Shown: positions 36,133 to 45,780 of the stretch, in pieces
Layout: each line of letters starts with the position of its first letter
How positions within the stretch are numbered: the first letter of the stretch is position 1
Origin: Burkholderiales bacterium 39-55-53
GTDB taxonomy: Bacteria; Pseudomonadota; Gammaproteobacteria; Burkholderiales; Burkholderiaceae_C
Direction of reading: 5' to 3'
Assembly: GCA_002282445.1 (NCBI GenBank)
Contig: NCJK01000005.1
Coordinates: forward strand, 62,001-126,000
Length of the DNA stretch: 64,000 bases
The notes under the pieces: model-generated
Seen by the model: the letters and a program-made list of their open reading frames with translations, nothing else
Database searches by the model: none
Told to the model about the DNA's origin: nothing
Position numbers and translations under genes: made by a program

Positions 36133-37125
36133 TTAATCGAGTTTAGAGCCAGACGCTTTGACAACGGCTGCCCACTTCTTGATTTCAGCAGACACAAAAC
36201 TGCCAAACTGAGCGCCTGTCACGTTAGGGAATTCAGCGCCGCTGTTGGCCCAGCTGGTTTTGATGTCATCTGAAGCAGCAGCTTTACGCACCTCTTCAAT
36301 GACACGTGCTTGCACATCAGCAGGCGTTCCCTTGGGTGCCCACAGTCCATACCAAGTGGTCACGTTGTAATCGGGCAACCCCAGCTCAGCGGCACAAGGC
36401 ACATCAGGAAATGCGGGGTTGCGCTTGCTACCAGACACCATCAAAGCTTTGATACGCCCCCCTTTGATGTGCTGTGCCGAAGAACCCAGACCATCGAACA
36501 TCATGTCCACGTTGCCAGCAATCAAGTCTTGCAAAGCTGGGCCAGCACCGCGGTATGGAATGTGTGTGATGAAGGTTTTGCTTTGCAGTTTGAACAACTC
36601 ACCTGCTAAGTGGTGCGATGTGCCGCCACCAGCTGAACCGTAGTTGAATTTACCGGGCTTGCTGCGCACCATATCCATAAAGGCTTTGAAGTCGCCTGGC
36701 ATATTTTTGGGATTGACCACCAACACGTGTGGCACGCTAGCCACCACGGCGAGCGGCACAAAGTCACGCTCTAAGTCGTAATCAAGCTTGGGGTACATCG
36801 AGGGTGCGATCGAGTGGTGCACTGCGCCCATGAACAAGGTATAGCCATCAGGAGCAGCTTTAGCAGCTACGCCTGCGCCCAAGTTACCGCCTGCGCCGCC
36901 TCGGTTATCGATGACCAATGTTTTTCCCGTTTGTTTGGTGAACTGAGCAGAAAGTGGGCGCGCAAATGAATCCGTTCCACCACCAGCGGGAAACGGCACA
37001 ACAAGTGTCACAGGCTTGGTGGGCCACGTGGACTGAGCTTGAACGCCAAAACTTATTGCCGCGCATGCTGCAGCTGTTAGCGCTACCCAATGGCGGCGGC
37101 TTGTGCGTGTGTTGAACTTTGTCAT
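36133..37125 (-). CDS. Tripartite tricarboxylate transporter substrate-binding protein (Bug family)
   Basis: A 330-residue exported binding protein with an N-terminal signal peptide (cleavage near GVQAQST). Bug-family motifs are visible: VTLVVPFPAGGGTDSFARPL near residue 40, DNRGGAGGNLGAGVAAKAAPDGYTLFMG in part, FNYGSAGGGTSHHLAGELF and THIPYRGAGPALQDLI. It lies inside the malonate operon, so malonate or another dicarboxylate is the likely ligand (inference). The membrane partners TctA/TctB are not encoded nearby. A good Shine-Dalgarno (AGGAG) precedes the ATG. Confidence 0.92.
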   Translation of the reverse strand: MTKFNTRTSRRHWVALTAAACAAISFGVQAQSTWPTKPVTLVVPFPAGGGTDSFARPLSAQFTKQTGKTLVIDNRGGAGGNLGAGVAAKAAPDGYTLFMGAVHHSIAPSMYPKLDYDLERDFVPLAVVASVPHVLVVNPKNMPGDFKAFMDMVRSKPGKFNYGSAGGGTSHHLAGELFKLQSKTFITHIPYRGAGPALQDLIAGNVDMMFDGLGSSAQHIKGGRIKALMVSGSKRNPAFPDVPCAAELGLPDYNVTTWYGLWAPKGTPADVQARVIEEVRKAAASDDIKTSWANSGAEFPNVTGAQFGSFVSAEIKKWAAVVKASGSKLD

Positions 37126-37156
37126 GGTTGTCTCCTGATGGTTGTGTTGAACTAAC

Positions 37157-38593
37157 TCACTTGAAATACATGTTTTCTACACCGCCAGATGCAGGTGCAA
37201 TACCTTTGTCCAGCAGTTGACGGTGTTTATCTAAACGTTTGAGGTCATAGAGGTAATTGACCATCAAGCCGTGGGATTGTTTGATGCCTTTGGTGGACGG
37301 ATCAGCAAACCAGTTGATGCGCTCAATGCGAGCACCATTACCTAAGTGAAAGCGTGCCACAGGGTCGAGCACTTGCTCACCTTGCTTACCCAACCCGAGG
37401 TAATGCGCACCCGCACGTGTGAGGAACTGACGCAGTGGCGACTTGACCGACAACACCTCTAACAATTGAGGTTGCTCAATGGCCGCCAACACATGACTCG
37501 CCGTGGGCGGCTCAAAACTAATTTCACGCCCAAGGGCCGACAGCTCTTTCTCGTTGAGTTGTCCGAGCAACTCAGTGGCATTTTTGGCCAGCCATGGACG
37601 CAAACCTGGAATGGGCGACAAAGTGGCAAAGGTTTTGAGTTTGGGAAATTCGTCTTTGAGGGTCTCGACCACGCGTTTGATGAGTGAGTCGCCAAAGCTC
37701 ACACCCTTCAAACCACTTTGCGTGTTGCTGATGGAATAAAAAATAGCGACAGTGGCTTTTTGCAAATCTTCAGGAGCGGCAGACTCATCCAGCAGCGGCA
37801 TGATGTTGTCGGCTATTTCATTCAGCAATGCCACCTCCACAAAAATCAGAGGCTCATTGGGCAAACTAGGATGGAAAAATCCATAGCAGCGACGGTCACT
37901 GTCCAAACGATTTTTCAAGTCGGCCCAGCTGCGAATGTCGTGCACCGCTTCGTACTTGATGAGCTTTTCAATCAAGGATGCAGGCGAATCCCAGCTGATG
38001 CTGCGCAGCTCAAGGAAGGCCACATCAAACCAAGTAGAAAATAAGTTTTCTAACTCGGCGTCCAAAGCTTGCAAACGCTTGTTGCCTTTGAGGTGCGGCA
38101 ACAACTCGGCACGTAAATCAACCAAGAAACGCATGCCGCCAGCAGAAGCGGCAAATCGTTGCAGTAAACGGGTGCGCGGTGACACCAAAGCCCGACGCAA
38201 GCGAATCTCGGCTGGGCCTTCATCCACCGTACCCAATGCAGCATCGTAGTCATCACGCGCGGCGCGCACTTTGACGGCATCTGGTCCAAACTGCTCACTG
38301 ATGAGTAGCCACAAATCTTGACGTTCTGCGGGTTCTGCTTTGGCGTACCAATCGGCCAAGGCTTTGGCGCGGCGACCGCCCTCCACCTCGCTCACGCGTG
38401 GGTCGACCACCGCTTGCAAGAGCGTGAGGGTGCGGCGCAATGTGCGGGGCGACAAGGCCTCTTTCCTTTGGCGCAATGTGGCATCCAAACGTTCACGTGT
38501 AGAGCGGTCTTCTTGCTTGGGCACATCCACGGCCGCAGAGGCAGATTTACGAAGCAAATTGATTTTGCTGCTGAGCCAATTTGTCGCGTTCAT
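37157..38593 (-). CDS. matA: Malonyl-CoA decarboxylase
   Basis: A 478-residue decarboxylase turning malonyl-CoA into acetyl-CoA and CO2. The helical N-domain (1-180) precedes the acetyltransferase-like catalytic domain with GFFHPSLPNEPLIFVEVAL, SNTQSGLKGVSFG, TLSPIPGLRPWL and FHLGNGARIERINWFAD. The Ser of TLSPIPG and His of FHLGNGA are in the positions of the family's catalytic pair. GGGATGGG precedes the ATG. It is second in the operon, after the GntR regulator, and acts with the downstream synthetase to feed malonate into acetyl-CoA. Confidence 0.95.
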   Translation of the reverse strand: MNATNWLSSKINLLRKSASAAVDVPKQEDRSTRERLDATLRQRKEALSPRTLRRTLTLLQAVVDPRVSEVEGGRRAKALADWYAKAEPAERQDLWLLISEQFGPDAVKVRAARDDYDAALGTVDEGPAEIRLRRALVSPRTRLLQRFAASAGGMRFLVDLRAELLPHLKGNKRLQALDAELENLFSTWFDVAFLELRSISWDSPASLIEKLIKYEAVHDIRSWADLKNRLDSDRRCYGFFHPSLPNEPLIFVEVALLNEIADNIMPLLDESAAPEDLQKATVAIFYSISNTQSGLKGVSFGDSLIKRVVETLKDEFPKLKTFATLSPIPGLRPWLAKNATELLGQLNEKELSALGREISFEPPTASHVLAAIEQPQLLEVLSVKSPLRQFLTRAGAHYLGLGKQGEQVLDPVARFHLGNGARIERINWFADPSTKGIKQSHGLMVNYLYDLKRLDKHRQLLDKGIAPASGGVENMYFK

Positions 38594-38606
38594 CCCATCC
38601 CTTTGT

Positions 38607-39281
38607 CTAGTTGTAAGCCGTCAACACACTGCGTTTCACTAAGGCCAATTCCCGCAAAGCCTCGCGTTGCTTTAACAAATGGTCACGCATGGCGACATCC
38701 GCACCTGCAGCATCTCCAGTCTTGAGCGCCGTAAACACAGCCATGTGTTCTTTCAAACTCTGCTCCAGACGCCCGGGCGCATGGAGCTGTTGCAGCCTCG
38801 CGAGCTTCAAAATTTTGCGCAGATCAGCAATCGTTTGCGCCAACCACTTGTTGCGGGCCAATTGAATGATGGCTTCGTGAATGGCGAAATTGGCTTCGTA
38901 GTAATCGTTGATGCGACCAGCTTTGGCGTGTTCTTGCAAGCGAGTATGCCAAACCTCTAACGCTTGCACATCAGCAGGCGTGGCACGTTGAGTGGCATCG
39001 AAGGCACAACGACCTTCGAGCATGGCAATGACGGGAAAGATATCGTCGAGATCTTGCTCAGTCACCTCATTCACAAAGCAGCCGCGACGCGGTTCGTGCC
39101 GCACCAAACCTTCTGCTGTAAGGACCTTGAGGGCTTCACGCAACGGCGTGCGAGAGATGGACCACAACTCGCACAAGGTCACCTCATCGATGAAACTGCC
39201 AGGACTGAGGTGACCATCAAAGATGTAGTTGCGCAGCTGTGAAGCCACATCATCGTGCAAGGAGCTGGGTAGCGCGCGCAT
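38607..39281 (-). CDS. matR: GntR-family regulator of the malonate operon (MatR-like)
   Basis: A 224-residue regulator of the FadR subfamily. The N-terminal winged helix contains DEVTLCELWSISRTPLREAL and VRHEPRRGCFVNEVTEQDL; the C-terminal all-helical FCD domain includes ANFAIHEAIIQLARN and DHLLKQREAL with metal/ligand-binding His residues. It is the first gene of the malonate operon, 13 bases before the decarboxylase gene. Probably it represses the operon and is released by malonate or malonyl-CoA, as for MatR in rhizobia. A palindrome lies 26 bases upstream of its start. Confidence 0.86.
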   Translation of the reverse strand: MRALPSSLHDDVASQLRNYIFDGHLSPGSFIDEVTLCELWSISRTPLREALKVLTAEGLVRHEPRRGCFVNEVTEQDLDDIFPVIAMLEGRCAFDATQRATPADVQALEVWHTRLQEHAKAGRINDYYEANFAIHEAIIQLARNKWLAQTIADLRKILKLARLQQLHAPGRLEQSLKEHMAVFTALKTGDAAGADVAMRDHLLKQREALRELALVKRSVLTAYN

Positions 39282-39306
39282 GGGGTTGGGGTGCTTCTTA
39301 ATTCTC

Positions 39307-39324
39307 TGTAATTACACGTAATTA
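39307..39324 (-). promoter_or_regulatory. Candidate operator of the malonate operon
   Basis: Overlapping palindromes TGTAATTACA (39307-39316) and TAATTAC-AC-GTAATTA (39309-39324) lie 26 bases upstream of the GntR gene. Position and symmetry suit autoregulation by this regulator. The exact bound half-site cannot be fixed from sequence. Confidence 0.5.
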
Positions 39325-39399
39325 TGAGATTCAAAAGGCGACCTGACCACCTCAGATTGCGGGGAATTACCCGCAAGGACTAACCCTTAACTCAAAAGA

Positions 39400-40215
39400 T
39401 TAAACAGACTGAGTTTTACGTGTGGCGTGCAGCCACAAGGCCACGCCCACCAGAACCATGGGCACGCAGAGCCATTGACCCATGCTCATACCCAAGGCGA
39501 GTAAGCCAAGATGTGCGTCGGGCTCTCGGAAATATTCCGCCAGGAAGCGCAGGCTGCCGTAGCCGATCATGAACACACCTGACACGGCACCGATAGCGCG
39601 TGGCTTGCGGGCATAAAGCCACAAGACGACGAACAACAAAATGCCCTCTCCCAAGAACTGATAGATCTGCGATGGATGACGCGGAATCAAGCTCCCGCTT
39701 TGTGGAAACACCATGGCCCAAGCTAGGGATGGGTCAGCCGCCCTACCCCACAACTCGCCATTGATGAAGTTGCCCACACGGCCTGCAGCCAAGCCAGTTG
39801 GAACACAAGGCGCAATGAAATCGGTCACCCACAACCATGGGCGGTGACGCTGCCAAGCAAATACTGCCGTGGCCACAAACACACCCAGCATGCCACCGTG
39901 AAAACTCATGCCGCCTTGCCACACGGCAAACACTTCAAGCGGATGCTCAACGTAGTAGCTGGGGTTGTAAAACACGCAGTAACCAATGCGCCCACCCAAG
40001 ACAACGCCCATGACACCATAAAACAAGATGTCTTCAACATCTTGCTTGGACCATGAACCCAGCACCACTTGTGCAGCATAAGGTTCATGCTTCAAACGCA
40101 AATGACCCAAGCCCACAAACAAGGCAAAGGCAGCCAAGTAGGTCAGGCCATACCAGTGAATGGCGATGGGCCCCAGCGCAATGGCGACGGGGTCAATTTG
40201 CGGGTGAATCAGCAT
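39400..40215 (-). CDS. lgt: Prolipoprotein diacylglyceryl transferase
   Basis: A 271-residue inner-membrane enzyme transferring diacylglycerol to the lipobox Cys of prolipoproteins. Seven hydrophobic segments are seen. The family signature [14 protein letters not shown] is near residue 145, and the essential His-Gly loop ([11 protein letters not shown]) is near residue 105. The N-terminus starts [24 protein letters not shown]. It lies 18 bases downstream of ilvD on the same strand and may be cotranscribed. Confidence 0.95.
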   Translation of the reverse strand: MLIHPQIDPVAIALGPIAIHWYGLTYLAAFALFVGLGHLRLKHEPYAAQVVLGSWSKQDVEDILFYGVMGVVLGGRIGYCVFYNPSYYVEHPLEVFAVWQGGMSFHGGMLGVFVATAVFAWQRHRPWLWVTDFIAPCVPTGLAAGRVGNFINGELWGRAADPSLAWAMVFPQSGSLIPRHPSQIYQFLGEGILLFVVLWLYARKPRAIGAVSGVFMIGYGSLRFLAEYFREPDAHLGLLALGMSMGQWLCVPMVLVGVALWLHATRKTQSV

Positions 40216-40233
40216 GCGTGTTTGCCCAGCAGC

Positions 40234-42090
<1,857 letters not shown>

Positions 42091-42259
42091 GTGTGAGCTC
42101 CGGTCAATGAAGTGCATGAATTAACTCTTTAGATTATCGCCCACACCCAAACTAGGTCTGTGCTGTGAGTGATAAACCCACATATCGACGAAGCAAAAAG
42201 TGCACAAAAATTAAGCACATTACACTGGTGCAACTCAGGTACCCATTGGATGCATCGAA

Positions 42260-42571
42260 ATGAACAAACGTCTCTGTACCCTCATTGCACTTCTCGTCAC
42301 ATGCGCAAGTCTTCCTGCATGGGCTGACCCAGCCTTGGCAACCTCCAAAAACTGCATGGCCTGCCACGCCACTGACAAAAAACTCGTAGGCCCTGCCTAC
42401 AAAGATGTCGCAGCCAAATACGCTTCCGATAAAACTGCTGTCGACAAACTCGCCACCAAAATTCAAAAAGGTGGCGCTGGCGTGTGGGGCCCTGTACCCA
42501 TGCCTGCCAACCCCCAAGTCAGTGACGCCGAGGCTAAAAAACTGGCTGCTTGGGTGTTGACCATCAAATAA
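42260..42571 (+). CDS. Small periplasmic c-type cytochrome (class I)
   Basis: A 103-residue exported protein with a signal peptide (cleavage near LPAWADP). The haem-binding motif CMACH lies near residue 33, followed by LVGPAYKDVAAKY, and the distal Met is likely in PVPMPANPQVSD. This pattern matches cytochrome c551/c552-type electron carriers. No oxidase or reductase gene is adjacent, so the partner is unknown. A terminator follows 25 bases after the stop. Confidence 0.92.
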   Translation: MNKRLCTLIALLVTCASLPAWADPALATSKNCMACHATDKKLVGPAYKDVAAKYASDKTAVDKLATKIQKGGAGVWGPVPMPANPQVSDAEAKKLAAWVLTIK

Positions 42572-42596
42572 GCGCGTTAGGTTTGCAAGCCTTGCG

Positions 42597-42631
42597 ACAG
42601 CGGCCTTGAGTAAACTCAGCCGCTGTTTTTA
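42597..42631 (+). terminator. Terminator after the cytochrome c gene
   Basis: ACAGCGGC pairs with GCCGCTGT, with an inner TGAGT/ACTCA stem, followed by TTTTAC. It lies between the cytochrome and fumarase genes. Confidence 0.8.
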
Positions 42632-42658
42632 CTTCTGGCCTTTTTCAGGACTATTTCC

Positions 42659-44209
42659 ATGACCACGATCCGCCAAAACGACCTGATTGAATCGGTCGCC
42701 GCCGCTTTGCAATACATCAGCTACTACCACCCTGCTGACTTCATTTCGCACTTGGCCAGCGCCTACGAACGCGAGCAAAGCCCTGCGGCCAAAGACGCCA
42801 TCGCGCAAATTTTGACCAACAGCAAGATGAGCGCCTTGGGACACCGCCCAATTTGCCAAGACACCGGCATCGTCAACGTGTTCTTGAAAATTGGTATGGA
42901 TGTGCGCTGGGAAGGCTTCACAGGCAGCTTGGAAGATGCCATCAACGAAGGCGTACGCCGTGGCTACAACCACCCCGACAACATGCTGCGCGCATCTGTG
43001 GTCGATGACCCTCAGTTCGCCCGTAAAAACACCAAAGACAACACGCCTGCAGTGATCTTCACGCAAATCGTGGCGGGCGATAAGGTGGACGTCACTGTTG
43101 CGGCCAAAGGCGGCGGCAGCGAGAACAAATCCAAGATGTACATGCTCAATCCCAGCGACAACATTGTCGATTGGGTGCTAAAAACTGTACCCACCATGGG
43201 CGCAGGCTGGTGCCCTCCTGGCATGCTGGGCATCGGCATTGGCGGTACTGCTGAAAAAGCCGTGCTCATGGCCAAAGAAAGCTTGATGGACGACCTCGAC
43301 ATGTATCAGTTGCTAGAGAAATCCAGCAAGGGCGACAAGCTCAGCCAAGTCGAAGAGCTGCGTTTGGAGCTGTACCACAAGGTCAACGCTCTGGGCATTG
43401 GCGCACAAGGCTTGGGTGGCTTGACCACCGTGCTCGACGTGAAGATCAAGATGTATCCCACGCACGCAGCCAGCAAGCCCATTGCGATGATTCCCAACTG
43501 CGCTGCCACGCGTCACGCCCACTTTGTGATGGACGGCTCTGGGCCTGTGTATTTGGAAGCTCCTTCACTCGACCTGTGGCCCAACGTGGACTGGACACCA
43601 GACACAGAAAAAAGCAAGCGTGTCGACCTCAACACCCTCACCAAAGAAGAAGTGGCGAGCTGGAAACCAGGCCAAACCATTTTGCTCAACGGCAAGATGC
43701 TCACTGGCCGCGATGCCGCGCACAAGCGCATTCAAGACATGTTGGCCAAAGGCGAAAAGCTGCCTGTGGACTTCACCAACCGCGTCATTTACTACGTCGG
43801 CCCTGTTGACCCCGTAGGTGACGAAGTGGTAGGCCCTGCAGGCCCTACCACCGCCACGCGCATGGACAAGTTCACAGAGATGATGCTGGCCCAAACTGGC
43901 TTGATCTCGATGGTGGGCAAAGCCGAACGTGGCCCAACTGCGATTGAAGCCATCAAGAAGCACAAGTCTGCTTACCTCATGGCGGTGGGTGGCGCTGCGT
44001 ACCTCGTGTCCAAGGCCATCAAGCACGCCAAAGTGGTGGGCTTTGCGGACCTCGGCATGGAAGCCATTTATGAATTTGACGTGGTCGACATGCCCGTGAC
44101 GGTGGCTGTTGACTCGGGCGGCACCAGCGCACACATCACCGGCCCAGCCGAGTGGGAAAAGCGCATTGCTACGGGTGAGTTCAAAGGCATTGGCATCAAG
44201 TCCAACTGA
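42659..44209 (+). CDS. fumA: Fumarate hydratase class I
   Basis: A 516-residue iron-sulfur fumarase interconverting fumarate and malate in the TCA cycle. The N-terminal cluster domain includes GHRPICQDTGIVNVFLKIG, KGGGSENKSKMYML and GMLGIGIGGTAEKA. The C-terminal part (from about residue 330) has NRVIYYVGPVDPVGDEVVGP and VDSGGTSAHITGPAEW. Three Cys suitable for the 4Fe-4S cluster are present (ICQD, WCPPG, NCAA). The length fits the single-chain FumA form. A bidirectional terminator follows. Confidence 0.94.
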   Translation: MTTIRQNDLIESVAAALQYISYYHPADFISHLASAYEREQSPAAKDAIAQILTNSKMSALGHRPICQDTGIVNVFLKIGMDVRWEGFTGSLEDAINEGVRRGYNHPDNMLRASVVDDPQFARKNTKDNTPAVIFTQIVAGDKVDVTVAAKGGGSENKSKMYMLNPSDNIVDWVLKTVPTMGAGWCPPGMLGIGIGGTAEKAVLMAKESLMDDLDMYQLLEKSSKGDKLSQVEELRLELYHKVNALGIGAQGLGGLTTVLDVKIKMYPTHAASKPIAMIPNCAATRHAHFVMDGSGPVYLEAPSLDLWPNVDWTPDTEKSKRVDLNTLTKEEVASWKPGQTILLNGKMLTGRDAAHKRIQDMLAKGEKLPVDFTNRVIYYVGPVDPVGDEVVGPAGPTTATRMDKFTEMMLAQTGLISMVGKAERGPTAIEAIKKHKSAYLMAVGGAAYLVSKAIKHAKVVGFADLGMEAIYEFDVVDMPVTVAVDSGGTSAHITGPAEWEKRIATGEFKGIGIKSN

Positions 44210-44248
44210 TCTTGAAGGCTTAAAGCGCAAAGCGTTTTAAGCACCCAA

Positions 44249-44287
44249 GAAAAAACCGGCACTCTTTGCAGAGGCCGGTTTTTTTTA
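44249..44287. terminator. Bidirectional terminator between fumarase and a conserved unknown gene
   Basis: AAAAACCGGC pairs with GCCGGTTTTT around a nested CTCT/AGAG stem, with A-rich and T-rich flanks on both sides. It can stop transcripts from both convergent genes. Confidence 0.88.
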
Positions 44288-44295
44288 ATGTCTTG

Positions 44296-44925
44296 TCAGT
44301 GCAGGTGGCGAGGTTTGCGGCCACCATGACCGCCGCCGCCATGGCCGCCATTGGGGCCCCGCGGTGGGCGCCCCAAATCGAGCGAATTGACGAGGTTGTC
44401 AAAGCGCTCAGAGAAGAGTTTGTCGATCTCGTTGACCACCCCACCCAACTCAGCGCCATCAAAGTGGCGCTCCATCAGATGAATCACGTCATTCACCAAC
44501 ATGTCGCGTTGCGCTTGCATGATGTCGGCAGGTGTTGGGCCGACGAACAGCATCATGAAGTCGTCACGTGAATCTTGGCCGCGCGACTCGTCTTCATCAT
44601 CAAAGTCGTTGTCGTAAAACGTGACTTCAATCGGTGCACCAGCAGCAGTCAGCTCGTTCAAGTTCATGCACATCTCATCCACGCTTTGACGGAAGTCATC
44701 GTCACCGGACACAGTCCAGCACATTTGCAATGTGCGTTCTTCGGGATTGAAACGAATGCCTGGCTCTTCTGGGTATGAGCTGGTCGCACCGTCTTCGAGG
44801 GATGAGGCGCCTGCGTATTGCCATAGAGGGCGCAGAGCGTCTTGCAATTGTTCTAAACCGACATCAGCATGTAAAGGAACCAGTCCATGCACATGGATTT
44901 CATACGCGGCGTTGTAGCGTGCCAT
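44296..44925 (-). CDS. Conserved protein of unknown function with Gly/His-rich tail
   Basis: A 209-residue cytoplasmic protein. It is acidic in the middle (FYDNDFDDEDESRGQDSRDD), and its last 25 residues are rich in Gly, His and Arg (GGHGGGGHGGRKPRHLH), which could bind metal or nucleic acid. The N-terminus MARYNAAYEIHVHGLVPLHA is preceded by a strong GGAAGGAG. Motif FVGPTPADIMQAQRDMLV is notable. I recognise no domain; the arrangement suggests a Burkholderiales-specific family. It is convergent with fumarase and downstream of tRNA-Leu. Confidence 0.7.
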   Translation of the reverse strand: MARYNAAYEIHVHGLVPLHADVGLEQLQDALRPLWQYAGASSLEDGATSSYPEEPGIRFNPEERTLQMCWTVSGDDDFRQSVDEMCMNLNELTAAGAPIEVTFYDNDFDDEDESRGQDSRDDFMMLFVGPTPADIMQAQRDMLVNDVIHLMERHFDGAELGGVVNEIDKLFSERFDNLVNSLDLGRPPRGPNGGHGGGGHGGRKPRHLH

Positions 44926-44954
44926 GACGAAACTCCTTCCTTGTGCCTGTTGAG

Positions 44955-45044
44955 TGGTGCCCGAGGCCGGAATCGAACCGGCACGCCCCTTACGGAAGCG
45001 AGAGATTTTAAGTCTCTTGTGTCTACCAATTTCACCACTCGGGC
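44955..45044 (-). tRNA. tRNA-Leu (UAA)
   Basis: On the minus strand the 90-base gene begins GCCCGAG and ends CTCGGGCACCA, with CCA encoded. The anticodon loop CTTAAAA gives UAA. The long variable arm (CGCTTCCGTAAGGGGCG) marks a type II tRNA, as for Leu. Confidence 0.95.
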
Positions 45045-45197
45045 AGTGTCGTTGTGTCTGCAGATTTTACGCCAGCCGCCTCTGAGACTCGGGCAAGTCA
45101 TGGCTGATTTCTGATATTTTTTCGTCTATATTGGCGCTGGAAATTTTTAAGCTCGACTTAAACCAACGCCCACATAGAAAACTTAAGGAAACTGCTC

Positions 45198-45581
45198 ATG
45201 ATTCACCGCACCACTCACCACTTTTTATTGGCCGCCCTGCTCGGCTTGAGCGTCAGCTTGGCCCATGCTGCAGACAAAAAAGAAGCTGCCGAGCCCGTGG
45301 TGAAAAAGTCTGAAACAGGTATTTGCCACGACAAAACCAGCACCTCATTTGGCAACACCAAGAAGTTCACTGCATTTGCGTCAATGGACGAGTGCGTGAA
45401 AAGCGGTGGTCGTCCTGCAGCCGGACAGCCAGCAGCCGCCGCTGAGCCAATCGTTAAAAAATCAGACTCTGGCATTTGCCACGACAAAAACAGCCCCAGC
45501 TACGAACGCACCAAGAAGTTCACAGAGTTCAAAACTGTGGATGAATGCGTGAAGAGCGGCGGCACTTTGCCCAAGAAATAA
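45198..45581 (+). CDS. Secreted protein with two tandem GICHDK repeats
   Basis: A 127-residue exported protein with a signal peptide ending LAHAADK. Two near-identical modules of about 38 residues follow, at about residues 34-71 and 84-121. Each carries KKS(E/D)(T/S)GICHDK, TKKFT and DECVKSGG, so each has two Cys. The spacer is Ala/Pro-rich (AAGQPAAAAEP). This module is seen singly in other small proteobacterial proteins, often near HNH nucleases; function is unknown. Internal duplication is clear. A terminator follows. Confidence 0.78.
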   Translation: MIHRTTHHFLLAALLGLSVSLAHAADKKEAAEPVVKKSETGICHDKTSTSFGNTKKFTAFASMDECVKSGGRPAAGQPAAAAEPIVKKSDSGICHDKNSPSYERTKKFTEFKTVDECVKSGGTLPKK

Positions 45582-45592
45582 AGCAGCAATAG

Positions 45593-45625
45593 AAAAAGCC
45601 CTCAGATTTTCATCTGAGGGCTTTT
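45593..45625 (+). terminator. Terminator after the GICHDK repeat protein
   Basis: AAAAGCCCTCAGAT pairs with ATCTGAGGGCTTTT over 14 pairs around a short loop. It lies between the gene and tRNA-Gly on the other strand and can work in both directions. Confidence 0.88.
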
Positions 45626-45630
45626 AAATT

Positions 45631-45706
45631 TGGAGCGGGAAACGAGGCTCGAACTCGCGACCTCAACCTTGGCAAGGTTGCGCTCTACCAACTGAGCTAT
45701 TCCCGC
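45631..45706 (-). tRNA. tRNA-Gly (GCC), copy 1
   Basis: The 76-base gene reads GCGGGAA at its 5' end and ends TTCCCGCTCCA with CCA encoded. The anticodon loop TTGCCAA gives GCC. It is identical to the copy at 49857. Confidence 0.95.
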
Positions 45707-45780
45707 GTGGAGTGATTAATTCCGAAAGATGTATTCTAATCATAAATTCACTCGTTTTTAAGAGTGACGTGAAGAAAAAT

